From NCBI GenBank assembly GCA_003427395.1, contig BFEA01000296.1, positions 329,787 through 359,352 on the forward strand: a stretch of 29,566 nt of DNA, in the 5' to 3' direction. Positions 16,481 to 26,700 of this stretch are shown in pieces; position 1 is the stretch's first letter, and each line of letters begins with the position of its first letter. The position numbers were made by a program, and so were the translations under genes. The stretch is from Chara braunii (Eukaryota; Streptophyta; Charophyceae; Charales; Characeae). The notes under the pieces are model-generated. The model saw only the letters and a list, made by a program, of their open reading frames with translations, had not been told where the DNA came from and did no database searches.

Positions 16481-17699
16481 GTTGAAACAAGGGTGCCCAT
16501 AACAAGGCTTATACCTTGTGTTGGCCTAGAGGCATTTGGGGCTTTAGAGAAGTGAAGGCAACAATTTTTTATAACTTCCTTGTGGCGTGCTCTTTGCTTT
16601 CAGTGCAGTGCCTCCTGGCTAGACCTCTAAGTTGTGAGGTAGGGAAAGCAGTTACCATCCCTACGGTAGAAGTAGAGAAGGGTGCAAGTGATAACTATGG
16701 TTGGGAGGAAGTAATGTGAGGTAGGGACTGATGGACATATAATATGTACTCGAGGCTCAGCCACAAGGGACAATGACATACCTCGTCTGGAAGGTTGATG
16801 AGCATGGCATTCATATTTGATAAGGTTTTTGGTTGGCAACCAAAACTACCAAGGGCATGTGTTGCCAAATTGCCAATCAAATCCTTTAAATGATGCATGG
16901 TGATGGGTGTAACGTCTGCATGGGGCCACTATCCTTTCTTCCCATTCCTAAACTTTTTTATTTAATTAACACTTGATGCCTTTGGGCAAAAACAAGCGTC
17001 TTTTTGAAGCTTATCGAGAGTTTTGAACCTTTGATTGAGTGTTTTTATTTTGTCAATGCTTTACATCTGTTGAACGAGAACTTAGGTGAATACGTGATAA
17101 CAAGTCCGTGGTTCGCTTCAACTTGCCAATGGACTCGAGCCTCAATTTTAAGGATTTGTAATCAAGTTTGAGACTCTTGTCATCTTGCCTTCAAATTGAA
17201 ACGTCGAGTATTTTTTTGACTTCATTTTTTTTTTAATGAAAATGTTTTATTGATTGTTTGAGTCGAGTCTTTTTTTTAGTGTTTGATCGATTAAGAAAAC
17301 TTTGTGGCCATCACTTATGTTCTCTCCTTTTACAATTTCAACCATCATGTGCAATACTATGTGCTTGGGTGCTTAATTGCTTGCAATTATAAAATTTTAT
17401 TGGTGTTATTGTTTTTCTTTTTCTTTTGGCAGCCCTTTGAATTGTGTGTGGATAAGGGGTTGTTCACTTACTTTTTTTCGATGGTTTTTGTCGAGTTACT
17501 TTGAAGCAATTGATCTTTGCATCAAAAACATTTTTTGTCCAAAAACATTTTTTGTCCAGTTATGCTATGTAACAATATTATTTGATACTAACAAAGGTAA
17601 AAAACACGTTTTAGTATTATGTTGTTCTGATCTTGCTTGTTTACTATATTTAGTATATTATGTTATTGACTCATGGATGGTTGTACAATCACTGCCAAT
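16481..17699. other. No recognised gene (1.2 kb)
   Basis: This stretch is AT-rich to the right and more balanced to the left. Frames at 16516-16719 and 17377-17751 lack domain or compositional support. A perfect 17-bp direct repeat (AAAAACATTTTTTGTCC) lies at about 17526-17560. I see no RNA gene. Confidence 0.4.
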
Positions 17700-18380
17700 C
17701 AGATGTACAATTACAATAAGAACAATTATACATGCCCATTATACGTTGTAAATGATTATATTGTGTAATAAGTTCATTGTATATAATAGAGATGTACAAG
17801 TATGTACAATGTGTGCATATGCAACAAGTATACACTATTGCATATTAGTGTATACCATCGTTTATGGCAATAAATTGATATATATGTATTATACGTAAAT
17901 ACTATATACCATGTTCATTTTGTTTGACTACTATTTGTATACATATGTATTATACATAATACCATGTATCATGTTCATTGTGTATGACATGTACTTTGAT
18001 ACATATGATTATGTACTTTGTATCGAGTAGTAATTTCACATGTATATTAAAAACCGTCCTACATACTCGATACATAGCACATAACATGTACTTATGGTAG
18101 AGTATTAAGCGCAATAGTAGTATAATACATATGCACGTTCTGTTTATATACAAATAATTATGCATGTGTACTCTTTACATAATAGATAGCACGCACATAT
18201 GGTTCATGGTATTATCGATAATAGGACTATAGTAGTATAGCTAGTATTATACTTACATGAAGCTACATATCATATTGCACTAATATGTGCGAAAGCAAAA
18301 TGACTATTCATGAGTGCATGTCGTGCAAATAGTACTTAAACTAATGTTATGTAAACTTTGTACGAATACTTACACAACAA
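17700..18380. repeat. AT-rich zone of TACATATGTATTATAC-type repeats and hairpins
   Basis: A unit of about 60 bp (from 17878, and again from 17938) contains ATATGTATTATAC and CATGTTCATT. Hairpins include GTATACACTA/TAGTGTATAC (17828-17837 with 17846-17855, exact) and a 21-bp pair with two mismatches (18009-18029 with 18064-18084). No coding is seen. Confidence 0.65.
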
Positions 18381-18439
18381 CCTTTAAGAGGCGACATTGG
18401 TCCAATAGGAACACCTACACAACAACAGTTTAAAGGCTG

Positions 18440-19885
18440 ACAAGTTCCCATAAAAGTATGGTCCCACAAGGGTTAGCTTCCAATAGGCCTTAGGGTTAGC
18501 TTCCAATAGGCCTTGACCCTATGGGGGTTCAATCTTGCAAGGGTCAGTTACTCATAATAAGGCTCGGTGCGATAGCCGTTCATCCTCCAAAAGGTCTGGG
18601 CCCACAAGGGTTATGTTTCAATAGGGCTTTACCCCATAAGAGTTCAATACTGCAACGATTTGTTACCTACAATAGGGCTCACTTCAACAAGGGTTGATCC
18701 CCCAGAAGATTTGGTCCACAAAGGTTAGGTCGTGGTAGGAGTTTCGTCCCTCGAAGGGTTTGGTCCTGCAAGGGTCTGTTATCCACAATAGGGCTTGGTC
18801 GGATTAGGGTTGATCCTCTAAAGGATTTGGTCCCTCAAGGTTCAGGTTCCACTAGGGCTTGACCTTGAAAAGGATTTGGTCCGACAACCGTTTGTTACCC
18901 ATAATAGGGCTGGGTATGGCAAGGGTTGATCCCCAAAAAGATTAGGCCTAACAAGGGTTAGGTTTCAGAATGACTTGACCCCATATGGGTTTGATCTTGC
19001 AAAGGGGTGTCACCCAGAATAGGACATGGTCCGATAAGGGTTGATATCTGAAAAGATTTGGTCCCACAAGCGTTAGGTTCCGGTAGGGCTCGACCCCAAA
19101 AACGTTTGGTCCTGCAAGGGTTTGTTACCCACAATAGGGCTTGGTCCGGCAAGGGTTTGATCCCCAGAAAGATTTGGTCCCAAAAGGGGTTAGGTTCCAG
19201 GTCCACGTAGTAAGGCTTTGGTCCTACTCCTATAAGGGTTTGTTACCCACAATAGGGCTTGGTCTGGCAAGGGCTGATCCCCCAAAATATTTGGTCCCAC
19301 AAGGGCTACGTTCCTGTTAGGGCTTGAACCCATGAGGGTTTGGTCCCGCAAGGGTTTGTTACCCACTACCTAAAGTAGGGTTTGGTTGGGCAAGGGTTGA
19401 CCCCCCAAAAGATTTAGTCCCACGAGGATTAGGTTCCACTAGGGTTTGATTCCGTAAGTAGTTGGTCCTTCAAGGGTTTTTTACACAGGGTAGAGCTTGG
19501 TCGGGCAAGTGTTGAAGCCCAAAATCTTTGGTCACACAAGGGTTTGGTTGACCCCATAAGGGTTTGGTCCCACAAGGGTTTGTTACCCACTATAGCGCTT
19601 GGTCCGGCACGGGCCCATCCCCCCAAGAATTCGGTTCCACAAGGGTTGTGTTCCAGTAGCTCTTGACCCCATAATGGTTTGGTCCTGCAACAGTTTGTTT
19701 CCCACAACAGGGCTTGCTCCACCATGGGTCGATCCCCCAACAGGTTTAGTGCCGCAAGGTTAGGTTCCAATAGGGCTTGACTCTGTAAGGTTTCGCTCCT
19801 GCAAGTATTCGTTACCCACAAGCGTTGGTCTCACAATGGGGTGTGGGCCTGTGAAAGATTTGGTCCCACAAGGGAAAGGTCCACG
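18440..19885. repeat. Satellite array, about 12 units of roughly 116 bp
   Basis: The landmark GTTACCCACAATAGGGCTTG recurs at 18547, 18662, 18778, 18894, 19009, 19124, 19242, 19358, about 19480, 19582, 19697 and 19811. Most steps are 115-118 bp. Each unit is itself built from shorter phrases such as CACAAGGGTT, GATTTGGTCC and CAAGGGTTTG, which suggests growth from a unit of about 20 bp. The minus-strand frames rich in TNPCRTK are by-products: they are broken by stops and 115-116 is not a multiple of three. Confidence 0.9.
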
Positions 19886-20171
19886 GACATTCCGGAATTG
19901 TGAGCCCTCTTCCGACCCAGGTGGTGAAGAATGGTGTTGAATGAGATGTGATCGTTTGTAATTTGGAGGGCAACAGAGAGGGCAGAGAAAAAGCAGAACT
20001 GAGTAGGAATAAATCTATGATCCGTCTTCACACCTCTTGCTCCCCTCCCTCCTGTATTTCAGTCAGCCAGCCTTTCTTCTGTTCTCTGTGTTTTTTTTTT
20101 GCTTTTTGTTTTCTCAACTGCCGAAGTGTGGGCGATCACAGTGTAGAACTGTGGCAGTGGAACCCGGTCCC
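19886..20171. other. No recognised gene
   Basis: A region of purine-rich then pyrimidine-rich unique sequence. Open frames here are short and unsupported. Confidence 0.35.
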
Positions 20172-20270
20172 GGGGCCAAGTCCCGCTTACCCGAATTCTC
20201 CATTCCTAACCGTAGATTGTAAAAACCGACGGCCAAAAATGAAGAATCTGGGCAAGTGGGACTTGGGGCG
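20172..20270. mobile_element. PIF/Harbinger-like MITE, short subfamily, second copy
   Basis: The left end GGGGCCAAGTCCCGCTTACC pairs with the right end, whose reverse complement is CGCCCCAAGTCCCACTTGCC. The subterminal boxes GAATTCTCCATT and AATGAAGAATC also pair. Length and inner sequence (ACGGCCAAAAATGAA) match the 98-bp element at 5263-5360. No target duplication is evident. Confidence 0.6.
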
Positions 20271-21164
20271 TCGTTCGACACTTCTTTTGAAATCCTCGGG
20301 CAGTAGGAAAACACTTCTACATTTTCTACTCCAAAATTGAATTCATCTCCAATTTCTCTTTTTTCTTCCACTTGTTTCATAACTTTCAATTGAGCTGCAG
20401 AACCTACACGACTTACAAACAATCCTACATTGCCTGAGGCAAATGGACGGCGTTTGGACGTCGGGAGCTCGTGCTCGGTGTTGACAACAACAGTCAAACC
20501 TGACCGCCAAAACCTGACGATGGGGTGGCTACGGATGCCTGGGGAGGTGGTGCGTGGGCGCATGTAGGGCGGCATGAAGGGGTTTTGATAGACTTCTGGC
20601 CATCGCCGGTTTCACTTGACCTGGTATTAGGACTCCCGTTCGACCGAGGAGGGAGAGACGACGTTGTGGGGACGGCCGGATGGTGGAGCCTGGACGCCGC
20701 CAACACACCTGACGTAACTGATCGGGGGCATTCGTCCCCCGGTCTTCGATACGGAGACGCTGTAGGAGATCCCGCCTTGGCTCTGCTCAGGGTTGGCCGG
20801 CGACAAACGTGGCGATTATCTCCTGGTCAATGAACGCGGCGACTGCCGTGAACATCGTTGTGAGTACTGTCCTTTGCTGTGAGCATCGTCATCACCCAGG
20901 TATAATAGTCGACGGACGCTGAAATTTTTTGCTCTGAATCTGCGATTATTTATCTGAGATCTCTTTATTCCGGAACGAGACATCGGATCGGTTGAGAATT
21001 CTCTTTTGCTTGTTTGTAGTTTTGTTGTGGCTGCTTTTTTGATAGGGCGACGCTTTGCCTTGCAAACTCGTTGATTCAATTGGACTTCCCGCCGATAGTT
21101 CTTCCTGCGGGAGATATCGGAAGCAAAACTTTCGTTAATATTTTGGGCGTTTTAGGTTTTGGGC
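20271..21164. other. No gene; GC-rich sequence upstream of LINE-B
   Basis: This stretch contains a GC-rich segment (20500-20830) with CGG/CGA-rich words and no stop-free frame of clear protein character. It may be the distal 5' UTR of LINE-B or flanking DNA. I could not locate a LINE-B target-site duplication matching the bases after its tail (TTCCTAATGGTTCAAAATG). Confidence 0.35.
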
Positions 21165-21560
21165 GCTCTTGTTTCCGAAACAGCAATTGCTTTTGGCTTG
21201 ACCACGTACGTTAAGCCGCTTTGGAACGTCAAATTTTTTGAAATTGTATTTTTTGCCGGCTTTCGTCTTTCGATCTGACACTGCGTAGGATTTGCTGACT
21301 GGAATTAAGTGTTGCCTTTTTCTACTGAATTAGGTTTTGTGTTCCAATTTCCGAAATGCCAACTGCTTCCTGTTGACCTGTATTTCTCGGTCTACCGGAA
21401 GACANGACTGATGATGTTTTGCCATGTGGACCTGTATTTCTCGGTCCACTGGAAGACAAGACTGATGATGTTTTGTCATTTCCTAGCGAATCACGTTTTG
21501 TCTTCTNATTTCTGAAATTGCGATGTCTCCTGTCCACTTCTGTTTTAGAGCNACCGANAG
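21165..21560 (+). repeat. Tandem units in the LINE-B 5' UTR
   Basis: TTCCGAAA-containing units recur at 21173, 21349 and 21510 (TTCTGAAA in the last), a period of about 160-176 bp. Inside, a 54-bp block starting GACCTGTATTTCTCGGTC is repeated at 21375 and 21429 and ends GACTGATGATGTTTTG. Repeated 5' UTR monomers are known as promoter units in mouse L1; whether these drive transcription is unknown. Confidence 0.6.
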
Positions 21561-21666
21561 ACAACGTAGGCCTTAACGACAATATCATAGACTGGTCTTT
21601 TCGTCATTTCAGTTAGGAATCGTTTTACNTCATTCTCATTTTGAACTGGAGAAAGGCTGAAGAACA

Positions 21667-22767
21667 ATGGCTGGAGAAACACAAGACGAGTTGGGGGTCA
21701 TGCTCCGAAATTGCTTCCTNACAGGGGTTGAGGACNCAGATCGGGCTGGGCAATTCATTACAACTTCCAGAGACCCTAAGGAAAAAGACACGGTCATGGT
21801 GGATATACTTCCACAGGCAGCAGGTCTCACAGTTGATTATCTCCGTAGACATGCTGTCATGGTTNTTTTCAAAGGCCCGGGTGCTGATGTTANCTTTGCC
21901 CAGAAAGAGGAGTGGATGAGATCCATGGAAGATGGTTGGGACCTCTCACTCGCTCAAGGGCATAAAGGCAGAATTCGACCTGAGGGGGCGAATATGATAT
22001 TATATCTTGCCTCCAACCATGCCTTATGCGATTGGATTATAAAAACGCTGAAATGTGAACAGAAAGCAACGGTTGGAGGTAAACCTTGTGAGGTGCAATA
22101 TCGCCCATGGGCAACACCGAAAGAGCAAGCCANAGTGAGAGACGATGTTCAACCTCAACGATTTTGGATTAGGGTTCTGAGAGTCCCTTTCTTGGCAATG
22201 CCTTTCCTTGAGGCGGCGATCAAGAAAGAGTATGGCCAGATACTGAAGAGTTACCCCCCTGAGCAGAACAAATCTGCTCCGCGTCTTCTCAACCGTCGTT
22301 ATGATCTGCATCCTCGGATGAGACACAAGATCGACAAATTCTTCAAATTCCGGACACTGGACGGATGGCACAAACTTGAGGTGGCAACTCAGGATACCCC
22401 CTGGTGCTCTTCATGCAGATGGTACAGCCACAAAAACACTGATGACGATTGCCCAAAAAAACAAGGCAAAGCAGGACCGTCATATGCACAGGTGCTGGGG
22501 AGAGGAATAGTGTCACCCAAGGATGGTCCCTTGGGACGGCCATCGAACAGCTCCTCAGGGGCTGTCAAGGGGCCTCCACCCGAGGGCCAACCGGCTGAGC
22601 CTCGTCCCGAAGGACAACCGACTCAGCCCGCGACCGGCTCTGCGAGCCAGGCTGCTGGCCCCGGCGTCGTGCCTCAACCGTCCGGATTAGGCACTGGATT
22701 GCCACCACCCCGCGATCGTCCTCAGGGAACCCCCCCCCACGGAAGGAACAACTGCTGGATCTTCTGA
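21667..22767 (+). CDS. LINE-B ORF1, N-terminal part (nucleic-acid-binding, zinc knuckle)
   Basis: ATG at 21667 has a good eukaryotic context (AACAATGG). Residues about 1-245 form a mixed globular region like the ORF1/Gag N-terminal part of plant L1 elements. Residues 247-262 form a zinc knuckle C-X2-C-X4-H-X6-C (CSSCRWYSHKNTDDDC, 22405-22452), with two extra residues before the last Cys compared with the retroviral C-X2-C-X4-H-X4-C spacing. A Pro/Gln/Gly-rich linker follows. The frame ends at TGA 22765-22767, but that stop is reached only because frame is lost in the C9 run at 22730-22738; the other frame continues smoothly. Six single N calls give undefined residues. The likely role is binding LINE RNA in the ribonucleoprotein. 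Confidence 0.8.
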   Translation: MAGETQDELGVMLRNCFXTGVEDXDRAGQFITTSRDPKEKDTVMVDILPQAAGLTVDYLRRHAVMVXFKGPGADVXFAQKEEWMRSMEDGWDLSLAQGHKGRIRPEGANMILYLASNHALCDWIIKTLKCEQKATVGGKPCEVQYRPWATPKEQAXVRDDVQPQRFWIRVLRVPFLAMPFLEAAIKKEYGQILKSYPPEQNKSAPRLLNRRYDLHPRMRHKIDKFFKFRTLDGWHKLEVATQDTPWCSSCRWYSHKNTDDDCPKKQGKAGPSYAQVLGRGIVSPKDGPLGRPSNSSSGAVKGPPPEGQPAEPRPEGQPTQPATGSASQAAGPGVVPQPSGLGTGLPPPRDRPQGTPPHGRNNCWIF

Positions 22768-23707
22768 GGTGGGGGGGACCAGAGGAGGTGACGGGGATGG
22801 ACTTAATGTCACACCAACAGATGAGACAGTTGCAATGATTCCAACACAACAGAATCAACCGCAAGATGAGAAGATCTATGAGGACGCTACTGATGATGAC
22901 GGCAACGACGACGATAATAACGACACCCGTCCGGGTCCAGAGATTGAAATGTCAGTGCACAAAGACACTCGCCCGCTGCAAAGAAGGAAAGCTCTGGCCT
23001 CTGGGCCCAAATTGGGTTTACAGCCATACGGCCGGTCAAAGACCGACGGGAAACGTCCGGTCGATAAGCAACGAGACAAACGGGTTAAAGAAAGCTGGGC
23101 TGATGTGGTAGACGACGATCTCGCTGCTATTGGCTATAAGCCTCAGGATCTTGATCCTCGATCTCACCAACGAGCCCCGGTTTTTCCCATGGACATATTG
23201 AAACCAATGGCCGAAGGCCACCCCTGCATAGTGGTACCTCTCATATTCTTAGCTGAAGATGGCTTGCTTAACCTCCTAGCCGTCATGGGTGAAGGGGACA
23301 AGCTCAGAATACCGCATTTCCAAGTCTTTAAGGATCCGAAGCCGGAAGTGGTGATGCGAGAGGTCGCCAAGTGGCTATCTCCAACTTTCAAGATCCGTTT
23401 TTTTCCTGAGGTAGAGTGGGTGCGTCTCACTCCGACTACAGATCAGGGAAGGAAGGTTCTAATTTTTTTTCCTCTGATCGATGCAGTGGCCAACCCAGAA
23501 ATAAGAGCGCAGTCGGCATTGGCTCCTATTAGATGGCTGCCGCTGACACTGCTACAAAACCCTACAGGCCAGACATTGGTGGAAACAACTGTGCACGATG
23601 TCTGGACTGCAGCGTTGATTCATCAGGTTGATGGCCACTTGCCTTGGCACAAAAGCCTTTTCTTCAAACACTTTCTAGAACTGAAATGCACACAGTGGGA
23701 CCGATGA
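22739..23707 (+). CDS. LINE-B ORF1, C-terminal part in the shifted frame
   Basis: The frame is open across 22739-23707 and has no ATG before 22835, so it is best read as the continuation of ORF1 after a one-base shift in the C9 tract. It starts Thr/Gly/Ser-rich, then has an acidic stretch (DDDGNDDDNND) and a basic region (KRPVDKQRDKRVKESWADVV). About 200 residues of globular character follow (PVFPMDILKPMAEGHPCIVV onward), ending KCTQWDR. I recognise no named domain. The alternative is an independent small ORF starting at 22835. The TGA stop overlaps an ATG (23704-23707) that opens only a 7-codon frame. Confidence 0.65.
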   Translation, partial: TEGTTAGSSEVGGTRGGDGDGLNVTPTDETVAMIPTQQNQPQDEKIYEDATDDDGNDDDNNDTRPGPEIEMSVHKDTRPLQRRKALASGPKLGLQPYGRSKTDGKRPVDKQRDKRVKESWADVVDDDLAAIGYKPQDLDPRSHQRAPVFPMDILKPMAEGHPCIVVPLIFLAEDGLLNLLAVMGEGDKLRIPHFQVFKDPKPEVVMREVAKWLSPTFKIRFFPEVEWVRLTPTTDQGRKVLIFFPLIDAVANPEIRAQSALAPIRWLPLTLLQNPTGQTLVETTVHDVWTAALIHQVDGHLPWHKSLFFKHFLELKCTQWDR

Positions 23708-23719
23708 ACATAGAATTTG

Positions 23720-26700
23720 ATGGATAAAATAAGAATAGCAACTTGGAACGTTCGGGGACTGGGGTCCAGACGAGTGGCGGTAAAAAGATCCTACATTAAG
23801 ACCCTGGTCAGGAACAGAGGGATTCAGATCCTTCTACAGCAAGAAACGAAGTTGGACGACCGGGCCATAGCGGAACAGATGGGGTGGTGGTCTGGCCAGC
23901 AATTTTGGACCCTCTCTCAGGACACCAGGGAAGGGGTGGCCATTTTGTTGGCCAAAACATTCCCCTTTCGAGTTACAGATTATTATTGGGACCGTAACGA
24001 CCATTGGGCTTGGATCAGGTTTGAGGTAGGACAAGAGCAGTGGGCCGTTTTTAATATATACGCCCCCGCCCACTGCCCCCGGAGGATTGATCTGTTTCGT
24101 TCCCTCCCCTGAGTGCTACCGAATGTTCAACATCTGGTGTTAGGAGGGGATTGGAACACAACGATCCTCCTGGGCCTTGATTCCATCCGACCAGCGCCCC
24201 TCTCTGCTGATGCCATCCGCCTGGTTGAATTTCTGCAAAAGAACGATTTCACTGATGCCTTTCGCACATTGCACCCCGTTGATCGGTCCTATACTTGGTT
24301 CGCAACGGGGGAACTCACCAACAATATCTGCCGAGAAGTAGAATAGACATGTTCTTCATGTCTGAGACCCTCCATGCACGTCTGAACAGATGTGCAATCT
24401 TGCCTCAGGTCGGCTCTGATCATCTGCCGCTGCTTGTGGAGATATATCAGAACCCGACAATAAGAATGACACATGATTGCCACTCCCTACCTGAATGGGT
24501 CGTCCTGTCACCAGACTCTGCCGACTTCTTGATGGAGTTCTGGTCAAAATGGGCCTCGGCCAGATACCTCTTTCAAGACCCGGTGGAATGGTTAATAGGT
24601 GGACTCGGAACGGTGCTGCGTCGGGGGAAGCTCATCCAAAAATTACTGACAGCTACACGGAGCTCTCACATCGCGGCTCTCAACCATGAAATGGCCGATA
24701 TAATTGCCAGGGCCTCCCAACAACCGGCCAATGAGCTGGATCTTATGCGAGCAATGGACGAACTCCGTCAGCGCACAGTTTTGGTGGGACTGCCGGCGTT
24801 GAGGGAGGCTGCACACCGTAACAAGGTTTCCTGGTTGGCCAAAGGTGACAAGATGAACGCGGCTTTTTTCAAGGGACATCGTCTTCAAATGGCATCTTCG
24901 CAGATGCTCACAATGAAACACCCTTGGGACGACACCCGCCAACCAGCAGTAACAACAACAGACATCATTCAAAATGTGGCCTTGTTTTACGAGCAGTTGT
25001 TGGCATCTCAGGCTCAACACACAGAGCAGCAACTGCTGACGGAGTTTCACGACTCCGTCTGGTCAACCGTGGGAACATCCTTGACTCAGACAGATGTGCA
25101 GCGCCTGGAAGAGCCACCCACGATGGAGGAGATCAGGATGGCTCTTACCTCGCTGCCGCTGCACAAGGTGCCGGGTCAAGATGGGCTCCCGCTCCTATTT
25201 TTCAGACAAAATTCACTACGACTACTACCTGCATTAACAGCTTCAGTGCAAGCTATCTTTTTGGGGGCTTCGCCCCCAATTGATATGCTTGCAGGAATAA
25301 TAACATTTATTTACAAAAAAGGGGATCGGGCGGACATACGAAATTGGCGCCCGATCACTCTTATGCCAGTGCTGTATAAACTGGTCTCTAAAATTCTTGC
25401 GCTCAGACAGCAAACTGTTTTGCCGGTTTTGATTCATTCAACTCAAACTGCTTTCCTTAAAGACCGTCAAATACTTTTTAATGTGATGACGGCGGAACAG
25501 ATAATAGAGATAGTGAGACAGGGACATGACCAAATTGCGGTGTTGCTGATTGACCTGGAGAAGGCCTATGACAGGGTTGGCTGGGAATTCCTTCAGGCAA
25601 CCCTTACAACATATGGCTTTGGGCAGAGATTTAGAAATGTGATCCACGCGTTGCACACTGGCTCAGAGTCCAAATTGTCAATAAATGGCAAACTTTCGGC
25701 CCCTATTGCACTGAATAGATCGGTGAGGCAAGGGTGCCCGGTGGCCCCCTACCTTTATCTCCTGTATGTGGAAATCATGCACTTAATGATTCATGCAAAT
25801 CCCCAAATCTCGGGTCTGCTTCTGCCGTCCGGAGATCGTTTGAAAACTGAGGCGTTCGCAGACGACTCCGTGGTTTTTACACCAATATCCGATCAAGCAT
25901 TCTACGCGCTCAGAGACACGATAACATTATTTTGCCACGTGTCCCAGGCGAGGGTGAATTGGGATAAATCGTCCTTGCTTATTCCGCCTGGAACAGACCC
26001 CCCCGAACACTGGGGAATAAGGGTGGTCACTCCGGTTCAACACGAAAGACTTCTGGGACACCGCATTTCGTTTGCCCCTCAACTGATGACTGATGCCTNT
26101 TTGTCTGTGGCGGCGGTTAGATCAGCCTTGGCCCCTTGGACCACCCATAAAGGCGTCAGTCTCTATGGGCGATCCTTGGTGCTCAATAATGCGGTCTTTT
26201 CAACAATATGGTATCAAAGAGCAATCTTTCAGCTCGATACCTCGGCGCAACAACTTATTAAGCATCTGGCCACACATTACCTGTGGAAAGAGGAAATTTC
26301 GTCGGCTCCCTACCTCCCTAAGGTAGCCTGGGAGGTCGTCATCCAACCCAAAAGGGAAGGCGGCCTGGCCATTCTGGACCCGCCTACTCAGATAGACGCG
26401 CTGCTGTCAAGATGGGTTCCGTGGGCTATCTTCAATAGCCCCTTTACCCCTTGGAGACAGATGGCGGAAGTTGTTTTTCTCGAGGCATGGGGTTGGCGTT
26501 CCCTTTGATATATTTGGTTAGCGGTTCTCAACACCGCTTATCTACACAGACATGTGCCACAAGGCATATGGGGAGGTATCGCCCGCGGTTGGCGCCGTTG
26601 CGTTCCTTCCCTTTTGCCCCCGCCAATGGACCCGGACAGAATTCTTACACAACCGTTGTTCAATAATCCAGCAATCCTCACAATGGAAGGCATCCCCTTC

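Noticed and set aside
18958-19821. Minus-strand ORFs with repeated TNPCRTK-like phrases
   Set aside because: They come from the satellite, whose period is not a multiple of three in most steps and which contains stops.
18440-19885. CRISPR array
   Set aside because: Units are contiguous and diverged with no unique spacers of constant length; it is a satellite.
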